This document shows, in pieces, positions 32,958 to 40,919 of a stretch of DNA of 64,000 bases. The stretch covers positions 1,134,830 through 1,198,829 of the forward strand of contig NZ_JACYMO010000001.1 in assembly GCF_014838825.1 (NCBI RefSeq). Reading direction: 5' to 3'. The translations under genes were made by a program, and so were the position numbers. The stretch's first letter is position 1. Each line of letters starts with the position of its first letter. The stretch is from Erwinia persicina. Lineage in GTDB: Bacteria; Pseudomonadota; Gammaproteobacteria; Enterobacterales; Enterobacteriaceae. The notes below the pieces were generated by a model. The model did not search any database. It was given only the letters and a program-made list of their open reading frames with translations, and was not told the origin of the DNA.

Positions 32958-33962
32958 TTATTTGCCGCTGGTGCGGCGCTGTAGCTGGTCACGCAGGTTA
33001 GGCGGCGTACCTTTGATGGTCAGGGTATCCGTGGCCGGATCCCAGAAGATACGCTCACCTAACAGCATCGCATCGAAATTAAGCGTCAGCCCGCCGCCGC
33101 TACCGGCAAATTTAGTCAGCTGGCGCAGCGTGCCACGGTCGGCCGGGAAGCTCTCCTCCAGCTCATAGCCCTGCTCCTGGGTAAAGGCCTGGAAGGTTTT
33201 CTCCCCCAGCGGAGCCAGCTCGTCAGACAGCTCTTTGAGCGCGATCTCCTCACCGGATTTAAGCTGCTCATTGCAGTAGGCCGACACCTGCTGACGATAA
33301 TTCTGTCGCTCGTTTTTATCCAGGCTGGCCTCTGCGCAATAATCATCAACCGCCTGAAGCAGACCCCGGTTTTGCGCTTTGGTGTCCAGCCCGACGCTGG
33401 CACCGAGGAAATCCATAAAGAAATCGGCAACCTTGCGCCCTACCCGTCCGCGCAGGAAGGTGAGATAGCGCGTTGACTCCGGGTTGGTTTCCCACTCGGT
33501 CAGATCGATGCGCGCCACAATATCGGCATGGTTGATATCCAGATAGTGGGTGCTGCTGATATCCAGCTCTTCGTTAACACGCATGCTGTTCTGGCTGCTC
33601 AGTACCGCAATCAGCAGGTACTCCACCGCCAGATAGCGATAGTGGCCAAACAACACCACGCCACCTTCCGCGAACGGATATTTGCTGAGCTCGTCGCGCA
33701 GTCGCGCACTGGCGGCGCGGCTGAAAGCAAGGAAGTCATTTTCACCCTTACGACAGTTGCGCAGCGCATCGGCCAGCTCGCTCTCCTCATTGAACAGGCC
33801 ATAGGCTTTGCTCTTGGCGCTGTAAACCCGATGCAGCTCTTCCATCATTGCCGTTACCGGCGCATTGGACGGTAGCAGTGAATCACGCAGAACCAGTTCC
33901 AGCGTCTGTTCGTCGCGCTTGATCATCTGGTGAAGGGCAATCTGGGCGATATCCAGACTCAT
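32958..33962 (-). CDS. yejK: Nucleoid-associated protein YejK (NdpA)
   Basis: A 334-residue nucleoid-associated protein of the 37-kDa NdpA family. The start is placed at 33962 ([12 protein letters not shown]) after GGAGAGTTTACC, as in E. coli; 13 further in-frame codons upstream lack support. Conserved passages include [18 protein letters not shown] near residue 145 and [14 protein letters not shown] near the C-terminus. It is divergent from yejL. Confidence 0.95.
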   Translation of the reverse strand: MSLDIAQIALHQMIKRDEQTLELVLRDSLLPSNAPVTAMMEELHRVYSAKSKAYGLFNEESELADALRNCRKGENDFLAFSRAASARLRDELSKYPFAEGGVVLFGHYRYLAVEYLLIAVLSSQNSMRVNEELDISSTHYLDINHADIVARIDLTEWETNPESTRYLTFLRGRVGRKVADFFMDFLGASVGLDTKAQNRGLLQAVDDYCAEASLDKNERQNYRQQVSAYCNEQLKSGEEIALKELSDELAPLGEKTFQAFTQEQGYELEESFPADRGTLRQLTKFAGSGGGLTLNFDAMLLGERIFWDPATDTLTIKGTPPNLRDQLQRRTSGK

Positions 33963-34132
33963 GGTAAACTCTCCTTTAGACACAGGCGCGTATTCAATCA
34001 CTGTGCGCCCTTTCGATCAACTGCCAGAATGATGTGCAGTTCATTCGCGTTTCTTTGCGATAAAAAAGCAGAAAAAAGCGCGTCCTTACGGTAAGATAGC
34101 GCTTTTTAAACCTCAGTAATAAAATAGACGTT

Positions 34133-34360
34133 ATGGCACAATCATCCCGCTACAGCAACGAGCGCGTGGAGAAGATCCTCGCAGAAATGGTCCAGGTCCT
34201 GGAAACAAACCAGACCCCAACCGATCTTTCCCTGATGGTTCTGGGAAATATGGTGACCAACTTACTGAATACCAGCGTGGCGCCGGCACAACGCCAGGCG
34301 ATGGCACGTTCGTTTGCCGAGGCCCTGCAGGCTTCGGTACGCGATGACAAAGCCCACTGA
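34133..34360 (+). CDS. yejL: UPF0352 family protein YejL
   Basis: A 75-residue helical protein beginning [15 protein letters not shown], typical of UPF0352/YejL, with unknown function. It is followed by yejM after 21 bp, a linkage conserved in enterobacteria and suggesting an operon. Confidence 0.94.
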   Translation: MAQSSRYSNERVEKILAEMVQVLETNQTPTDLSLMVLGNMVTNLLNTSVAPAQRQAMARSFAEALQASVRDDKAH

Positions 34361-34381
34361 TGAGACGATCCTGATCCTAAT

Positions 34382-36133
34382 ATGGTAACAAATCGGCAGC
34401 GCTACCGTGAAAAAGTCTCCCAGATGATTAGCTGGGGGCACTGGTTCGCCCTGTTTAACATCATTTTTGCCTTCATTCTGGGCAGCCGTTACCTGTTCGT
34501 TTCCGACTGGCCAGCCTCGCTGGCCGGACGCATTTACGCCTTCAGCAGCTGGATTGGCCATTTCAGTTTTATTGTTTTCGCCGCCTATTTGCTGATTGTT
34601 TTCCCGCTCACATTCGTGGTGATGTCGCAGCGGCTGCTGCGTTTTCTCTCGGCGATTATCGCTACCGCCGGAATGACGCTGATCCTGGTCGACAGCGCGG
34701 TGTTTGCCCGCTTCCACCTGCACCTCAACCCGGTAGTCTGGGAACTGGTGGTCAACCCCGATCAAAGTGAGATGGCGCGTGACTGGCAGCTGATGTTTAT
34801 CAGCGTTCCGGCTATCTTCCTGGTCGAAATGTTGTTCGCCACCTGGAGCTGGCAGAAGCTGCGCAGCCTGAATCGCCGCCGTTTTGGTAAACCGCTGGCC
34901 GCACTGTTTATCAGCGCCTTCTTTGCCAGCCACCTGATGTACATCTGGGCCGACGCCAATTTCTATCGTCCTGTGACCATGCAGCGTTCTAACCTGCCCC
35001 TCTCTTATCCGATGACCGCGCGGCGGTTTCTGGAAAAACACGGCCTGCTGGATGCGCAGGAGTATCAGCGCCGCCTGGTGCAGCAGGGTAATCCTGAAGC
35101 CGTGTCCGTTGCCTACCCGTTGAATGACATTACCTTCCGGGACAGAGGCACGCGTAATAACCTGCTGGTGATCACCGTTGACGGCCTGAATGAGGCGTCT
35201 ATGACGAAGTCACTGCCAAACCTGACACGCTTCGCCGAGAGCAACGTGCGCTTCAGCCAGCATTTCAGCTCTGGTACCAGTGAAGATACCGGGCTGTTCG
35301 GGCTGTTTTACGGCATTTCGCCAAGCTATATGGACGGTGTGCTGTCATCGCGCATCCCGTCCACGCTGATTAACGCGCTGGGGCAGCAGGGTTATCAGTT
35401 CGGTCTGTTTGCCAGCGATGGCTTTAACTCGCCGCTCTATCGTCAGGCTCTGCTCACCGACTTCTCTTTACCGGCAACGCAGAGCCAGTCGAATGCGGAA
35501 ACCACCCGTCAGTGGCAGCGCTGGCTGGAAGGGCATAAAAGCGAAGATACGCCGTGGTTCTCCTATCTGTCGCTGTCCACCTCTGACGACAGCGATGCCG
35601 CAGAGAAGTACAATGCACGACGCTACAACCGCGCAGCAGCCAGCGTCGACCAGCAGATCCAGAATGTGCTGACCACGCTGGAGCAGAAAGGATTACTGGC
35701 CAATACCGTGGTGGTGATCACTGCCCAGCACGGCGTGGTGCTGGATGGCGAAGCAGGTCAGGGAAACCGGGAAATGTTGCAGGTGCCGCTGGTGGTTCAC
35801 TGGCCGCAGACACCGGCGCAGACCATCAATAAGCTGACCGACCATCAGGATATTATGACCACCCTGATGCAGCGCCTCCTGCATGTCAGTACGCCAGCCG
35901 CGGACTATTCACAGGGCGAAGATTTGTTTGCCGCTCAGCGCCGCCACAACTGGGTGGCCAGCAGCACCAACCATCAACTGCTGATAACGACACCTCAGGA
36001 GACGCTGGTGCTGGATAACAATGGCAACTATGCCGCATGGAATTTACAGGGACAGAAACTGAAGGATCATAAACCCCAGCTGGCGCTTCTGCTTCAGGTT
36101 CTGACGGACGAAAAACGCTTTATTGCCGATTAA
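34382..36133 (+). CDS. yejM: LPS biosynthesis modulator YejM (PbgA/LapC)
   Basis: A 583-residue inner-membrane protein with five N-terminal membrane helices (about 20-185) and a periplasmic sulfatase-like domain (about 240-583). It senses lipopolysaccharide and restrains LapB/FtsH degradation of LpxC. TVDGLNEASM near residue 263 sits where active sulfatases hold metal ligands, but the classical catalytic Cys/Ser motif is not seen, as expected for a non-enzymatic family member. It is essential in E. coli. Confidence 0.95.
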   Translation: MVTNRQRYREKVSQMISWGHWFALFNIIFAFILGSRYLFVSDWPASLAGRIYAFSSWIGHFSFIVFAAYLLIVFPLTFVVMSQRLLRFLSAIIATAGMTLILVDSAVFARFHLHLNPVVWELVVNPDQSEMARDWQLMFISVPAIFLVEMLFATWSWQKLRSLNRRRFGKPLAALFISAFFASHLMYIWADANFYRPVTMQRSNLPLSYPMTARRFLEKHGLLDAQEYQRRLVQQGNPEAVSVAYPLNDITFRDRGTRNNLLVITVDGLNEASMTKSLPNLTRFAESNVRFSQHFSSGTSEDTGLFGLFYGISPSYMDGVLSSRIPSTLINALGQQGYQFGLFASDGFNSPLYRQALLTDFSLPATQSQSNAETTRQWQRWLEGHKSEDTPWFSYLSLSTSDDSDAAEKYNARRYNRAAASVDQQIQNVLTTLEQKGLLANTVVVITAQHGVVLDGEAGQGNREMLQVPLVVHWPQTPAQTINKLTDHQDIMTTLMQRLLHVSTPAADYSQGEDLFAAQRRHNWVASSTNHQLLITTPQETLVLDNNGNYAAWNLQGQKLKDHKPQLALLLQVLTDEKRFIAD

Positions 36134-36168
36134 CTGTATAAATCTAAAGCAGTCAAGACGTTAGCATC

Positions 36169-36196
36169 TTGCATTCAGGAAGAAGTTCAGTAATAT
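36169..36196 (+). promoter_or_regulatory. Candidate promoter of tRNA-Pro
   Basis: TTGCAT and TAATAT separated by 16 bp end 11 bp before the tRNA, placing a start near its 5' end. Confidence 0.55.
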
Positions 36197-36207
36197 AGTT
36201 TCAACGT

Positions 36208-36284
36208 CGGCGCGTAGCGCAGCCTGGTAGCGCATCGTCATGGGGTGGCGAGGGTCGAGAGTTCAAATCTCTCCGTGCCGACCA
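36208..36284 (+). tRNA. proL: tRNA-Pro, anticodon GGG
   Basis: A 77-nt cloverleaf with encoded CCA. The acceptor stem CGGCGCG/CGTGCCG has one G-U pair, the D stem is GCGC/GCGC, the anticodon arm TCGTC-ATGGGGT-GGCGA holds GGG at 36242-36244, and the T arm is GAGAG-TTCAAAT-CTCTC. It is nearly the same as E. coli proL and sits behind yejM as there. It marks the left edge of the accessory block; no copy of its 3' end was noticed elsewhere in the window. Confidence 0.97.
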
Positions 36285-36478
36285 ATTTTTACCTTCCCCA
36301 CAGTAACCTCCCTGTATCACCACCTTTCCGACCCGGGTCCGCATTGTGGCACTTGCCACTGCCTTGACAGGGTTTACTCAGCGTCAAACCCTGCCCGACC
36401 ACTGGCCTCAAACCATTGTGACTATTTATCCAATCACGCCGAATTAAAGCCCGTTTTATCCGTGGGAAAACACCTTTA

Positions 36479-37624
36479 TCAGTGGAAATGTGAATGCCCG
36501 CCGAACCCCTCTGAACGGCTGTTATCCGCACCGTAACCGTGCCCACCGAAAGCATGGCTGTGAGCGTTGTCACTGCCACGATTATCGCCGCTAACCCGAC
36601 CTGTCGCCTTGTCATGGCTGACACCGTTACCACGACCTTCATGGATCAACGCGGGGATATGCGGTACCGCAACCTGGACGTCAGGGGCCAGGACAGACGC
36701 AGGTAACGTTTTGGTCACCCCTGCCAGCGTCACGTTAACCTGCGTGGTGGGCTGCAGAGAAGATGCCGCAACATTGATCGTAGCCGCCGCATATTTAGCG
36801 GCTGTCAGGGAAGCCTGAATCCCCTGCATCTGAGTTTGTACGGAAGAAGGCATGCCGCCCGTCACTGGTTTACCCGTAGGATCTTGCTTAACACCCGCGA
36901 CCATTGAGACCGGGTTAACCTGTGTGGTCGGCTGCAGAGAAGATGCCGCAACATTGATCGTAGCCGCCGCATATTTAGTGGCGGTCAGGGAAGCTTGAAT
37001 CCCCTGCATCTGAGTTTGTACGGAAGAAGGCATACCGCCCGTCACCGGTTTACCCGTAGGATCTTGCTTAACACCCGCGACCATTGAGACCGGCGTGCCG
37101 GTAGGGTCATTTTTCACCCTATTCACCATTGAGACCGGATTACCCTGCGGATTGGTGATGTTACCCGGCTGCTGGACCCAGCCAGCAGACTGATTATTTT
37201 TCGCGTCCGTATAGGACTGACCATAACCCGAAGACGGCTGACTGGCTGGCTGGCTCACTTCATTTTTCGCGTCCGTATAAGACTGACCATAACCCGAAGA
37301 CGGCTGACTGGCTGGCTGGTTCACTTCATTTTTCGCGTCCGTATAAGCTTGTCCAAACGTTTTCTGATGGGCGTCCTGAACCTGCTGGCGCCTGTAGGCA
37401 CCAAAATCCTGCTGACTGACCTGCTGACGCTGTACGCTTGCCTGGCCAGCGACTGCGCCAGCCTGCAGGGCAGCGGCGCTGTTTGTGCCGCTGTGCAACT
37501 GGACAGCATGGACATTCTCTGTCTGCCGATCGGCATTAGCATTAGCCTCGCTCAGGGACATTTGTGCGCCCGCAGAGACAGAAAAAAGAGATACAGCACA
37601 CATTGCTAACACTTTACCATTCAT
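36479..37624 (-). CDS. Secreted repeat protein with Gly/His-rich tail, function unknown
   Basis: I do not recognise this 381-residue protein. A signal peptide (1-20, ending SAGA) is followed by a Gln/Ala-rich region. A 22-residue repeat starting GQ(A/S)YTDAKNEV occurs at 91-112, 113-134 and partly 135-144. A 60-residue repeat with SMVAGVKQDPTGKPVTGG occurs at 178-237 and 238-297. The tail (about 330-381) is Gly/His/Ser-rich, ends GGHSHFH and could bind metal. No cysteine lies outside the signal peptide. It is convergent with tRNA-Pro and alone, with no export genes beside it. Periplasmic or surface location is inferred from the signal peptide only. Confidence 0.8.
   Translation of the reverse strand: MNGKVLAMCAVSLFSVSAGAQMSLSEANANADRQTENVHAVQLHSGTNSAAALQAGAVAGQASVQRQQVSQQDFGAYRRQQVQDAHQKTFGQAYTDAKNEVNQPASQPSSGYGQSYTDAKNEVSQPASQPSSGYGQSYTDAKNNQSAGWVQQPGNITNPQGNPVSMVNRVKNDPTGTPVSMVAGVKQDPTGKPVTGGMPSSVQTQMQGIQASLTATKYAAATINVAASSLQPTTQVNPVSMVAGVKQDPTGKPVTGGMPSSVQTQMQGIQASLTAAKYAAATINVAASSLQPTTQVNVTLAGVTKTLPASVLAPDVQVAVPHIPALIHEGRGNGVSHDKATGRVSGDNRGSDNAHSHAFGGHGYGADNSRSEGFGGHSHFH
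36734..37093 (-). repeat. Two tandem copies of a 180-bp unit
   Basis: Copies 36734-36913 and 36914-37093 are in exact 180-bp register and differ at about seven positions by eye. Each encodes 60 residues of the secreted repeat protein. The near-identity suggests recent duplication or gene conversion. Confidence 0.92.
37193..37354 (-). repeat. 66-bp tandem repeat, two full and one partial copy
   Basis: Units at 37289-37354 and 37223-37288, plus a partial unit 37193-37222, encode the 22-residue GQSYTDAKNEV repeat. It contains runs of GGCT/CTGG prone to slippage. Confidence 0.9.
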
Positions 37625-37970
37625 GACTTTAGCCTCTGATTATATTAAGTCAGTGCAATCACTAACCACTGACTAATCTAAGCCTTGTTATGAATGTATC
37701 TCTTGATTAAAGTCAATAAATCGTGATGAAAGTCACAAATAAGTCACTATGTTTGCATTAATGCCGCGCTGCCGCCCACCAGCAGGCTTAGCCCCTCTTC
37801 GTCAGTATGAAATTAGCCCACTCACCCCACATCGCTTGCACGAGCGGGGTGACAATAAGGCTCTTCAGACGAGGTTCAGAAGTGAGCAGTACCGCCCACA
37901 GCGTGCTTATTAACAGACTGACTTTTGCAGGGGTTAAAACACAGAAAATTCAGATCGTGCTTTTACGTAA
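37625..37970. other. Gene-free interval ahead of the repeat protein
   Basis: It contains the AT-rich promoter region of the minus-strand repeat protein (to about 37760) and then sequence without a supported gene. A 78-codon plus-strand frame here has no start context or recognisable product. Confidence 0.5.
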
Positions 37971-37998
37971 GAAAAATGTCCGGCGGGTAAACCGGACA
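37971..37998 (-). terminator. Terminator of the XRE-cupin regulator
   Basis: Stem TGTCCGG/CCGGACA with an 8-base loop is followed on the minus strand by ATTTTTC, 14 bp past the regulator's stop. Confidence 0.8.
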
Positions 37999-38011
37999 AA
38001 CAGAAACGTCT

Positions 38012-38614
38012 TTATTTCTGTCGCTCTGCTACTGTCATGGTGAACATAAGTGTGGTGTTACCGGCATTGGTATAATGGTGGGGGGCGTCAGTTCTGGCTA
38101 CAGCGGCACAGCCTTTCTCTATCCTCAATTCTGTACCGTCCACCTGAAGGGTTAATGTTCCTTCCTCAACATGGAACAACTCGAATGTGCCTGCGGGGTG
38201 TCCGGGAGAAGAAAAAAGCTCCCCGGGATACATCTCCCAGCGCCAGAGCTCGACCATATCTGGCCCACTGGTCCCGGCCAGTAGCCGTGCCGTCCCCCCG
38301 CGATCGCCCCGCCACAGCACCGGGATCTCATCCTGCTTAACAAGATGGACCGCCGGTTTACCCGCGACATCGACAATATCCGCCACTGATAGGCCCATCG
38401 CAGCAGAGATTTTGCATAAGATGGCAATACTGGGGTTGGCTGTGCCCTTTTCAATTTCAACCAGCATCCCTTTACTGACGCCTGCCCGACGTGATAACTC
38501 ATCGAGGGTAAATTTTTGCAGCTTACGGAAATTTTTTATTCTGGCGGCCAGCGCGTGGCTCACCGATTTCACATCAGCGCCCGAATAAGTCGATATATTG
38601 ACTTTTCCCGTCAT
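38012..38614 (-). CDS. XRE-family regulator with C-terminal cupin domain
   Basis: A 200-residue regulator: XRE helix-turn-helix at about residues 20-75 (KFTLDELSRRAGVSKGMLVEIE) and a cupin beta-barrel at about 115-195 (HPAGTFELFHVEEGTLTL). This architecture usually senses a small ligand through the cupin. It is divergent from a B3/B4-domain gene with 43 bp between the starts, and two direct repeats fill that gap, so it probably controls both. No good ribosome site precedes the ATG at 38614; a downstream start before the VSHALAARIKNFRK stretch is possible. Ligand unknown. Confidence 0.85.
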   Translation of the reverse strand: MTGKVNISTYSGADVKSVSHALAARIKNFRKLQKFTLDELSRRAGVSKGMLVEIEKGTANPSIAILCKISAAMGLSVADIVDVAGKPAVHLVKQDEIPVLWRGDRGGTARLLAGTSGPDMVELWRWEMYPGELFSSPGHPAGTFELFHVEEGTLTLQVDGTELRIEKGCAAVARTDAPHHYTNAGNTTLMFTMTVAERQK

Positions 38615-38646
38615 TAGTCATTACCATGCAATAAAATAGTCATTAC
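38615..38646. promoter_or_regulatory. Paired direct repeat TAGTCATTAC in divergent promoter
   Basis: TAGTCATTAC occurs at 38615-38624 and 38637-38646, 22 bp apart (two helical turns), inside the 43-bp gap between the XRE-cupin gene and the B3/B4 gene. The layout fits an operator for the adjacent regulator. Confidence 0.55.
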
Positions 38647-38657
38647 AGGATTATCTG

Positions 38658-39344
38658 ATGCTTAACATCCACCCGTCAATCCATCCCGACATTGCCACCA
38701 TCGCCCCCCACTTCAGGGCGCTGAGTATCGTGGTTGAGGCCGCCCCGCTGGTGAATGCGGCCATCGGCCAGCAGGCCCTGGCCGCCGCCTGTCAGGGCGT
38801 GCTGGTCGATGCCCCCTGGGCCGGGGCGCATCTCAGCGCCTGGTCTGAGGTCTTCAAAGCCTTTGGCGCTAAACCCAAACGCACACCCTGTTCGGCGGAA
38901 GCCTTACGCAAGCGCGTTCTGAAAGACGGCACCCTACCCGCCATCGACCCGGTCGTGGATCTGTATAATGCAATCAGCATTAAATATGCGCTGCCGGTGG
39001 GCGGGGAAAACAGTGCCGCCTATGTCGGCCAGCCCAGACTGATCGTTGCGGAAGGGACAGAGCAGTTTGACACCCTAAAAGACGGTGAGCCGGTGTATGA
39101 AACGGCAGAAGCCGGGGAAGTGATCTGGTGTGATGACGTCGGCGTGACCTGCCGCCGCTGGAACTGGCGCCAGGGCGTTCGCACGCGGTTAGATGCCAGC
39201 GCCCGGCAGATGTGGTTTATTCTGGAAAGTCTGCCGGAGATGCCACTGGACGCACTGCACCGCGCCGGCGATGAACTGGTCGACGGCCTGCAGCAGATGA
39301 TGCCAGGAGCAAAAATCGAGCAACGGTTAATCACCCTCGACTGA
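38658..39344 (+). CDS. B3/B4 (tRNA synthetase-like) domain protein
   Basis: A 228-residue protein matching the stand-alone B3/B4 domain family, related to the B3/B4 editing region of phenylalanyl-tRNA synthetase beta chain. Typical are KAFGAKPKRTPCSAEALRKRV near residue 71 and VDLYNAISIKYALPVGGEN near residue 100. Members are suspected to bind or edit aminoacyl substrates, but none is well characterised. It is divergent from the XRE-cupin regulator, a pairing I recall as recurrent in proteobacteria. Confidence 0.82.
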   Translation: MLNIHPSIHPDIATIAPHFRALSIVVEAAPLVNAAIGQQALAAACQGVLVDAPWAGAHLSAWSEVFKAFGAKPKRTPCSAEALRKRVLKDGTLPAIDPVVDLYNAISIKYALPVGGENSAAYVGQPRLIVAEGTEQFDTLKDGEPVYETAEAGEVIWCDDVGVTCRRWNWRQGVRTRLDASARQMWFILESLPEMPLDALHRAGDELVDGLQQMMPGAKIEQRLITLD

Positions 39345-39540
39345 CTGTTTTACCATCAGCGTTTCGCCACCGGAGAGCTTCCCTGCTGTTTTTACAGGCG
39401 ATTATTCGTCACCGGGCAGGAAATCCCCGCCGTAAAACGTGGCGAAACTCTCAATCTCTGTCTCTGCAACAAAACTGTCACAGTAATATCATACGCTGTC
39501 GTTACACTTTTATGGCATTGTGTAGACAGAGATAACTCAA

Positions 39541-39747
39541 ATGGCAATGATTAAAGCTAAGAGCTTCAAAGATGCGGAAGAGCTGCTCCACTCAGGTATT
39601 AGTAAGGTGGAGCTGGCTTATGATATCGACAGTGACGATTTTTTCCGGCTTGCCAGCCAGTGGTGCGATCGCGGTGCCAAAATCTCCAAAGGGCATGACC
39701 ATTTTGTCGTATCGCTGAAAAGCTTCGCGATCCCACCGAATCATTAA
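39541..39747 (+). CDS. Hypothetical protein, 68 aa
   Basis: A 68-residue frame starting MAMIKAKSFKDAEELLHSG with a mixed helical, acidic middle (YDIDSDDFFRLASQW). No signal peptide or membrane segment is seen and I do not recognise the family. The coding look is ordinary and the start follows an AGAGATAACTCAA stretch. It stands alone between the B3/B4 gene and the phosphopantetheinyl transferase gene; a long inverted repeat begins 22 bp after its stop. Confidence 0.6.
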   Translation: MAMIKAKSFKDAEELLHSGISKVELAYDIDSDDFFRLASQWCDRGAKISKGHDHFVVSLKSFAIPPNH

Positions 39748-39769
39748 TTCCAGGCGTTTTTTGATATCC

Positions 39770-39819
39770 AGCCACTAACCTGTTTAAATAATTTATCGTT
39801 TTTGCACAGGTTAGTGGCT
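39770..39819. promoter_or_regulatory. Perfect 14-bp inverted repeat abutting a start codon
   Basis: AGCCACTAACCTGT (39770-39783) and ACAGGTTAGTGGCT (39806-39819) are exact inverse copies around a 22-bp AT-rich centre. The right arm ends at the base before the phosphopantetheinyl transferase ATG and contains its likely AGG ribosome site. It could be an operator dyad, a translation-blocking RNA hairpin, or a terminator stem for the preceding gene (no T-run follows). Confidence 0.8.
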
Positions 39820-40554
39820 ATGTCTGCACTGAACATTTCGTCCTCCTCCCCCTTTATTACTGACTTTTCGCTGCAACCGCTGCCTGACACCCCAGATATC
39901 AGCCTGCTGGACGTGCGTTATGACGTCGCTCATTTTAATGAATCTCTGTTTGGCCAGCTGAATATTCCGCCACCTGATCACCTGCAGCGTGCGGTTAAAA
40001 AGCGTCGTGCGGAATACCTCGCCAGCCGCTACGGCCTGCAACAGGCGCTGGCCAGCTGGGGGATTGCGGATTTTATATTGAGTAACGGGCCGGATCGCGC
40101 TCCGCGCTGGCCGCAGGGTGTTAACGGCTCTCTGTCTCATACCCATCAGCAAATATGTGCTCTGCTGACGCCGCGTCAGGACGTGATGCCGGGCGTGGAC
40201 TGTGAAACGATCATGACGGAAGAGATGGCCCGCGAAACCGGGAGAATGTTCATCGATGATGGGGAAAAAAAGCGGCTGGCGCAGTGTGAGGTGCCCTTCG
40301 CCACCGCGCTGACGGTGGCGTTCTCAGTGAAAGAGAGTCTGTATAAGGCGCTCTATCCGCAGATAAAGCAGTTTATGGATTTCAGCGCCGCGGAGATAGT
40401 GGCCTGCACTGGGGATTTGCAGTATCTCCGTCTGCGCCTGACACAAACATTTTCCCCGACAATGACCGTCGGGCGCATCTTCGAAGGCAGAGCCCTGCTG
40501 CACGCCGATCGCGTGATGACCTGGGTTACCGCCTCGTCGTCGACGGAAAATTAA
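39820..40554 (+). CDS. 4'-phosphopantetheinyl transferase, EntD-type
   Basis: A 244-residue Sfp/EntD-class enzyme that moves phosphopantetheine from CoA to carrier proteins of siderophore or other nonribosomal synthesis. Metal and CoA motifs are seen: GVDCE at 125-129 and FSVKESLYK at 168-176, 40 or so residues apart as the family requires; SLSHTHQQ near 105 matches the upstream family motif. The start is taken at ATG 39820; a TTG 18 bp upstream lies inside the inverted repeat. No carrier-protein or siderophore synthase gene is nearby, so the partner is elsewhere. Confidence 0.85.
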   Translation: MSALNISSSSPFITDFSLQPLPDTPDISLLDVRYDVAHFNESLFGQLNIPPPDHLQRAVKKRRAEYLASRYGLQQALASWGIADFILSNGPDRAPRWPQGVNGSLSHTHQQICALLTPRQDVMPGVDCETIMTEEMARETGRMFIDDGEKKRLAQCEVPFATALTVAFSVKESLYKALYPQIKQFMDFSAAEIVACTGDLQYLRLRLTQTFSPTMTVGRIFEGRALLHADRVMTWVTASSSTEN

Positions 40555-40721
40555 CGCGATTCATCCGGGCGCTGTTGCAGCGGAGGAAGATCGTGCAGAT
40601 GAACGCCATACAGTTCACCCATCGGCATCATTGCTTCGATCACCCGACAGCTGTCCAGCGTGGCCATACCTGAGGGTGCCTGAAAGAATCGCGTGAAGTG
40701 CAGCCAGATACCATTCATCAT
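40551..40721 (-). CDS. Possible small protein, 56 aa
   Basis: A minus-strand frame from ATG 40721, preceded by AGAGGAACAG, encodes 56 residues (MMNGIWLHFTRFF, with LYGVHLHDLPPLQ near the end). Its stop codon interlocks with that of the convergent phosphopantetheinyl transferase (TTAA). The frame stays open upstream to 40790. No family is recognised; it may be a chance frame. Confidence 0.35.
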   Translation of the reverse strand: MMNGIWLHFTRFFQAPSGMATLDSCRVIEAMMPMGELYGVHLHDLPPLQQRPDESR

Positions 40722-40919
40722 CTGTTCCTCTGTGAAGTGGACCTCTATTAAACCTGACGCTTTCTGCCCGGCAAAATATCCATTTTGCACAGCCTTTGCC
40801 AGTTCCCGGCATAAGCCCCCAATCCCATTTCTGAACTGATCTAAGCCAGAATTGTTGTTTTACAGCGGCGGGTGCGGCTTCAATAATTGCCGGCAACTGA
40901 TACCGTTCAAGGACGCATT

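Noticed and set aside
34382-36133. YejM as an active sulfatase or phosphoethanolamine transferase
   Set aside because: The fold is sulfatase-like but the catalytic nucleophile motif is not seen, and orthologues are regulatory.
36208-36478. Integrative-element attachment site at tRNA-Pro
   Set aside because: The accessory block starts here, but I saw no integrase gene and no repeat of the tRNA 3' end inside the window.
37807-38043. A 78-codon plus-strand frame
   Set aside because: No ribosome site, no recognisable product, and it overlaps the terminator and the 3' end of the XRE-cupin regulator.
40615-40896. A 93-codon minus-strand frame
   Set aside because: Overlaps the better-supported 56-residue frame and lacks a start signal; composition is not convincing.
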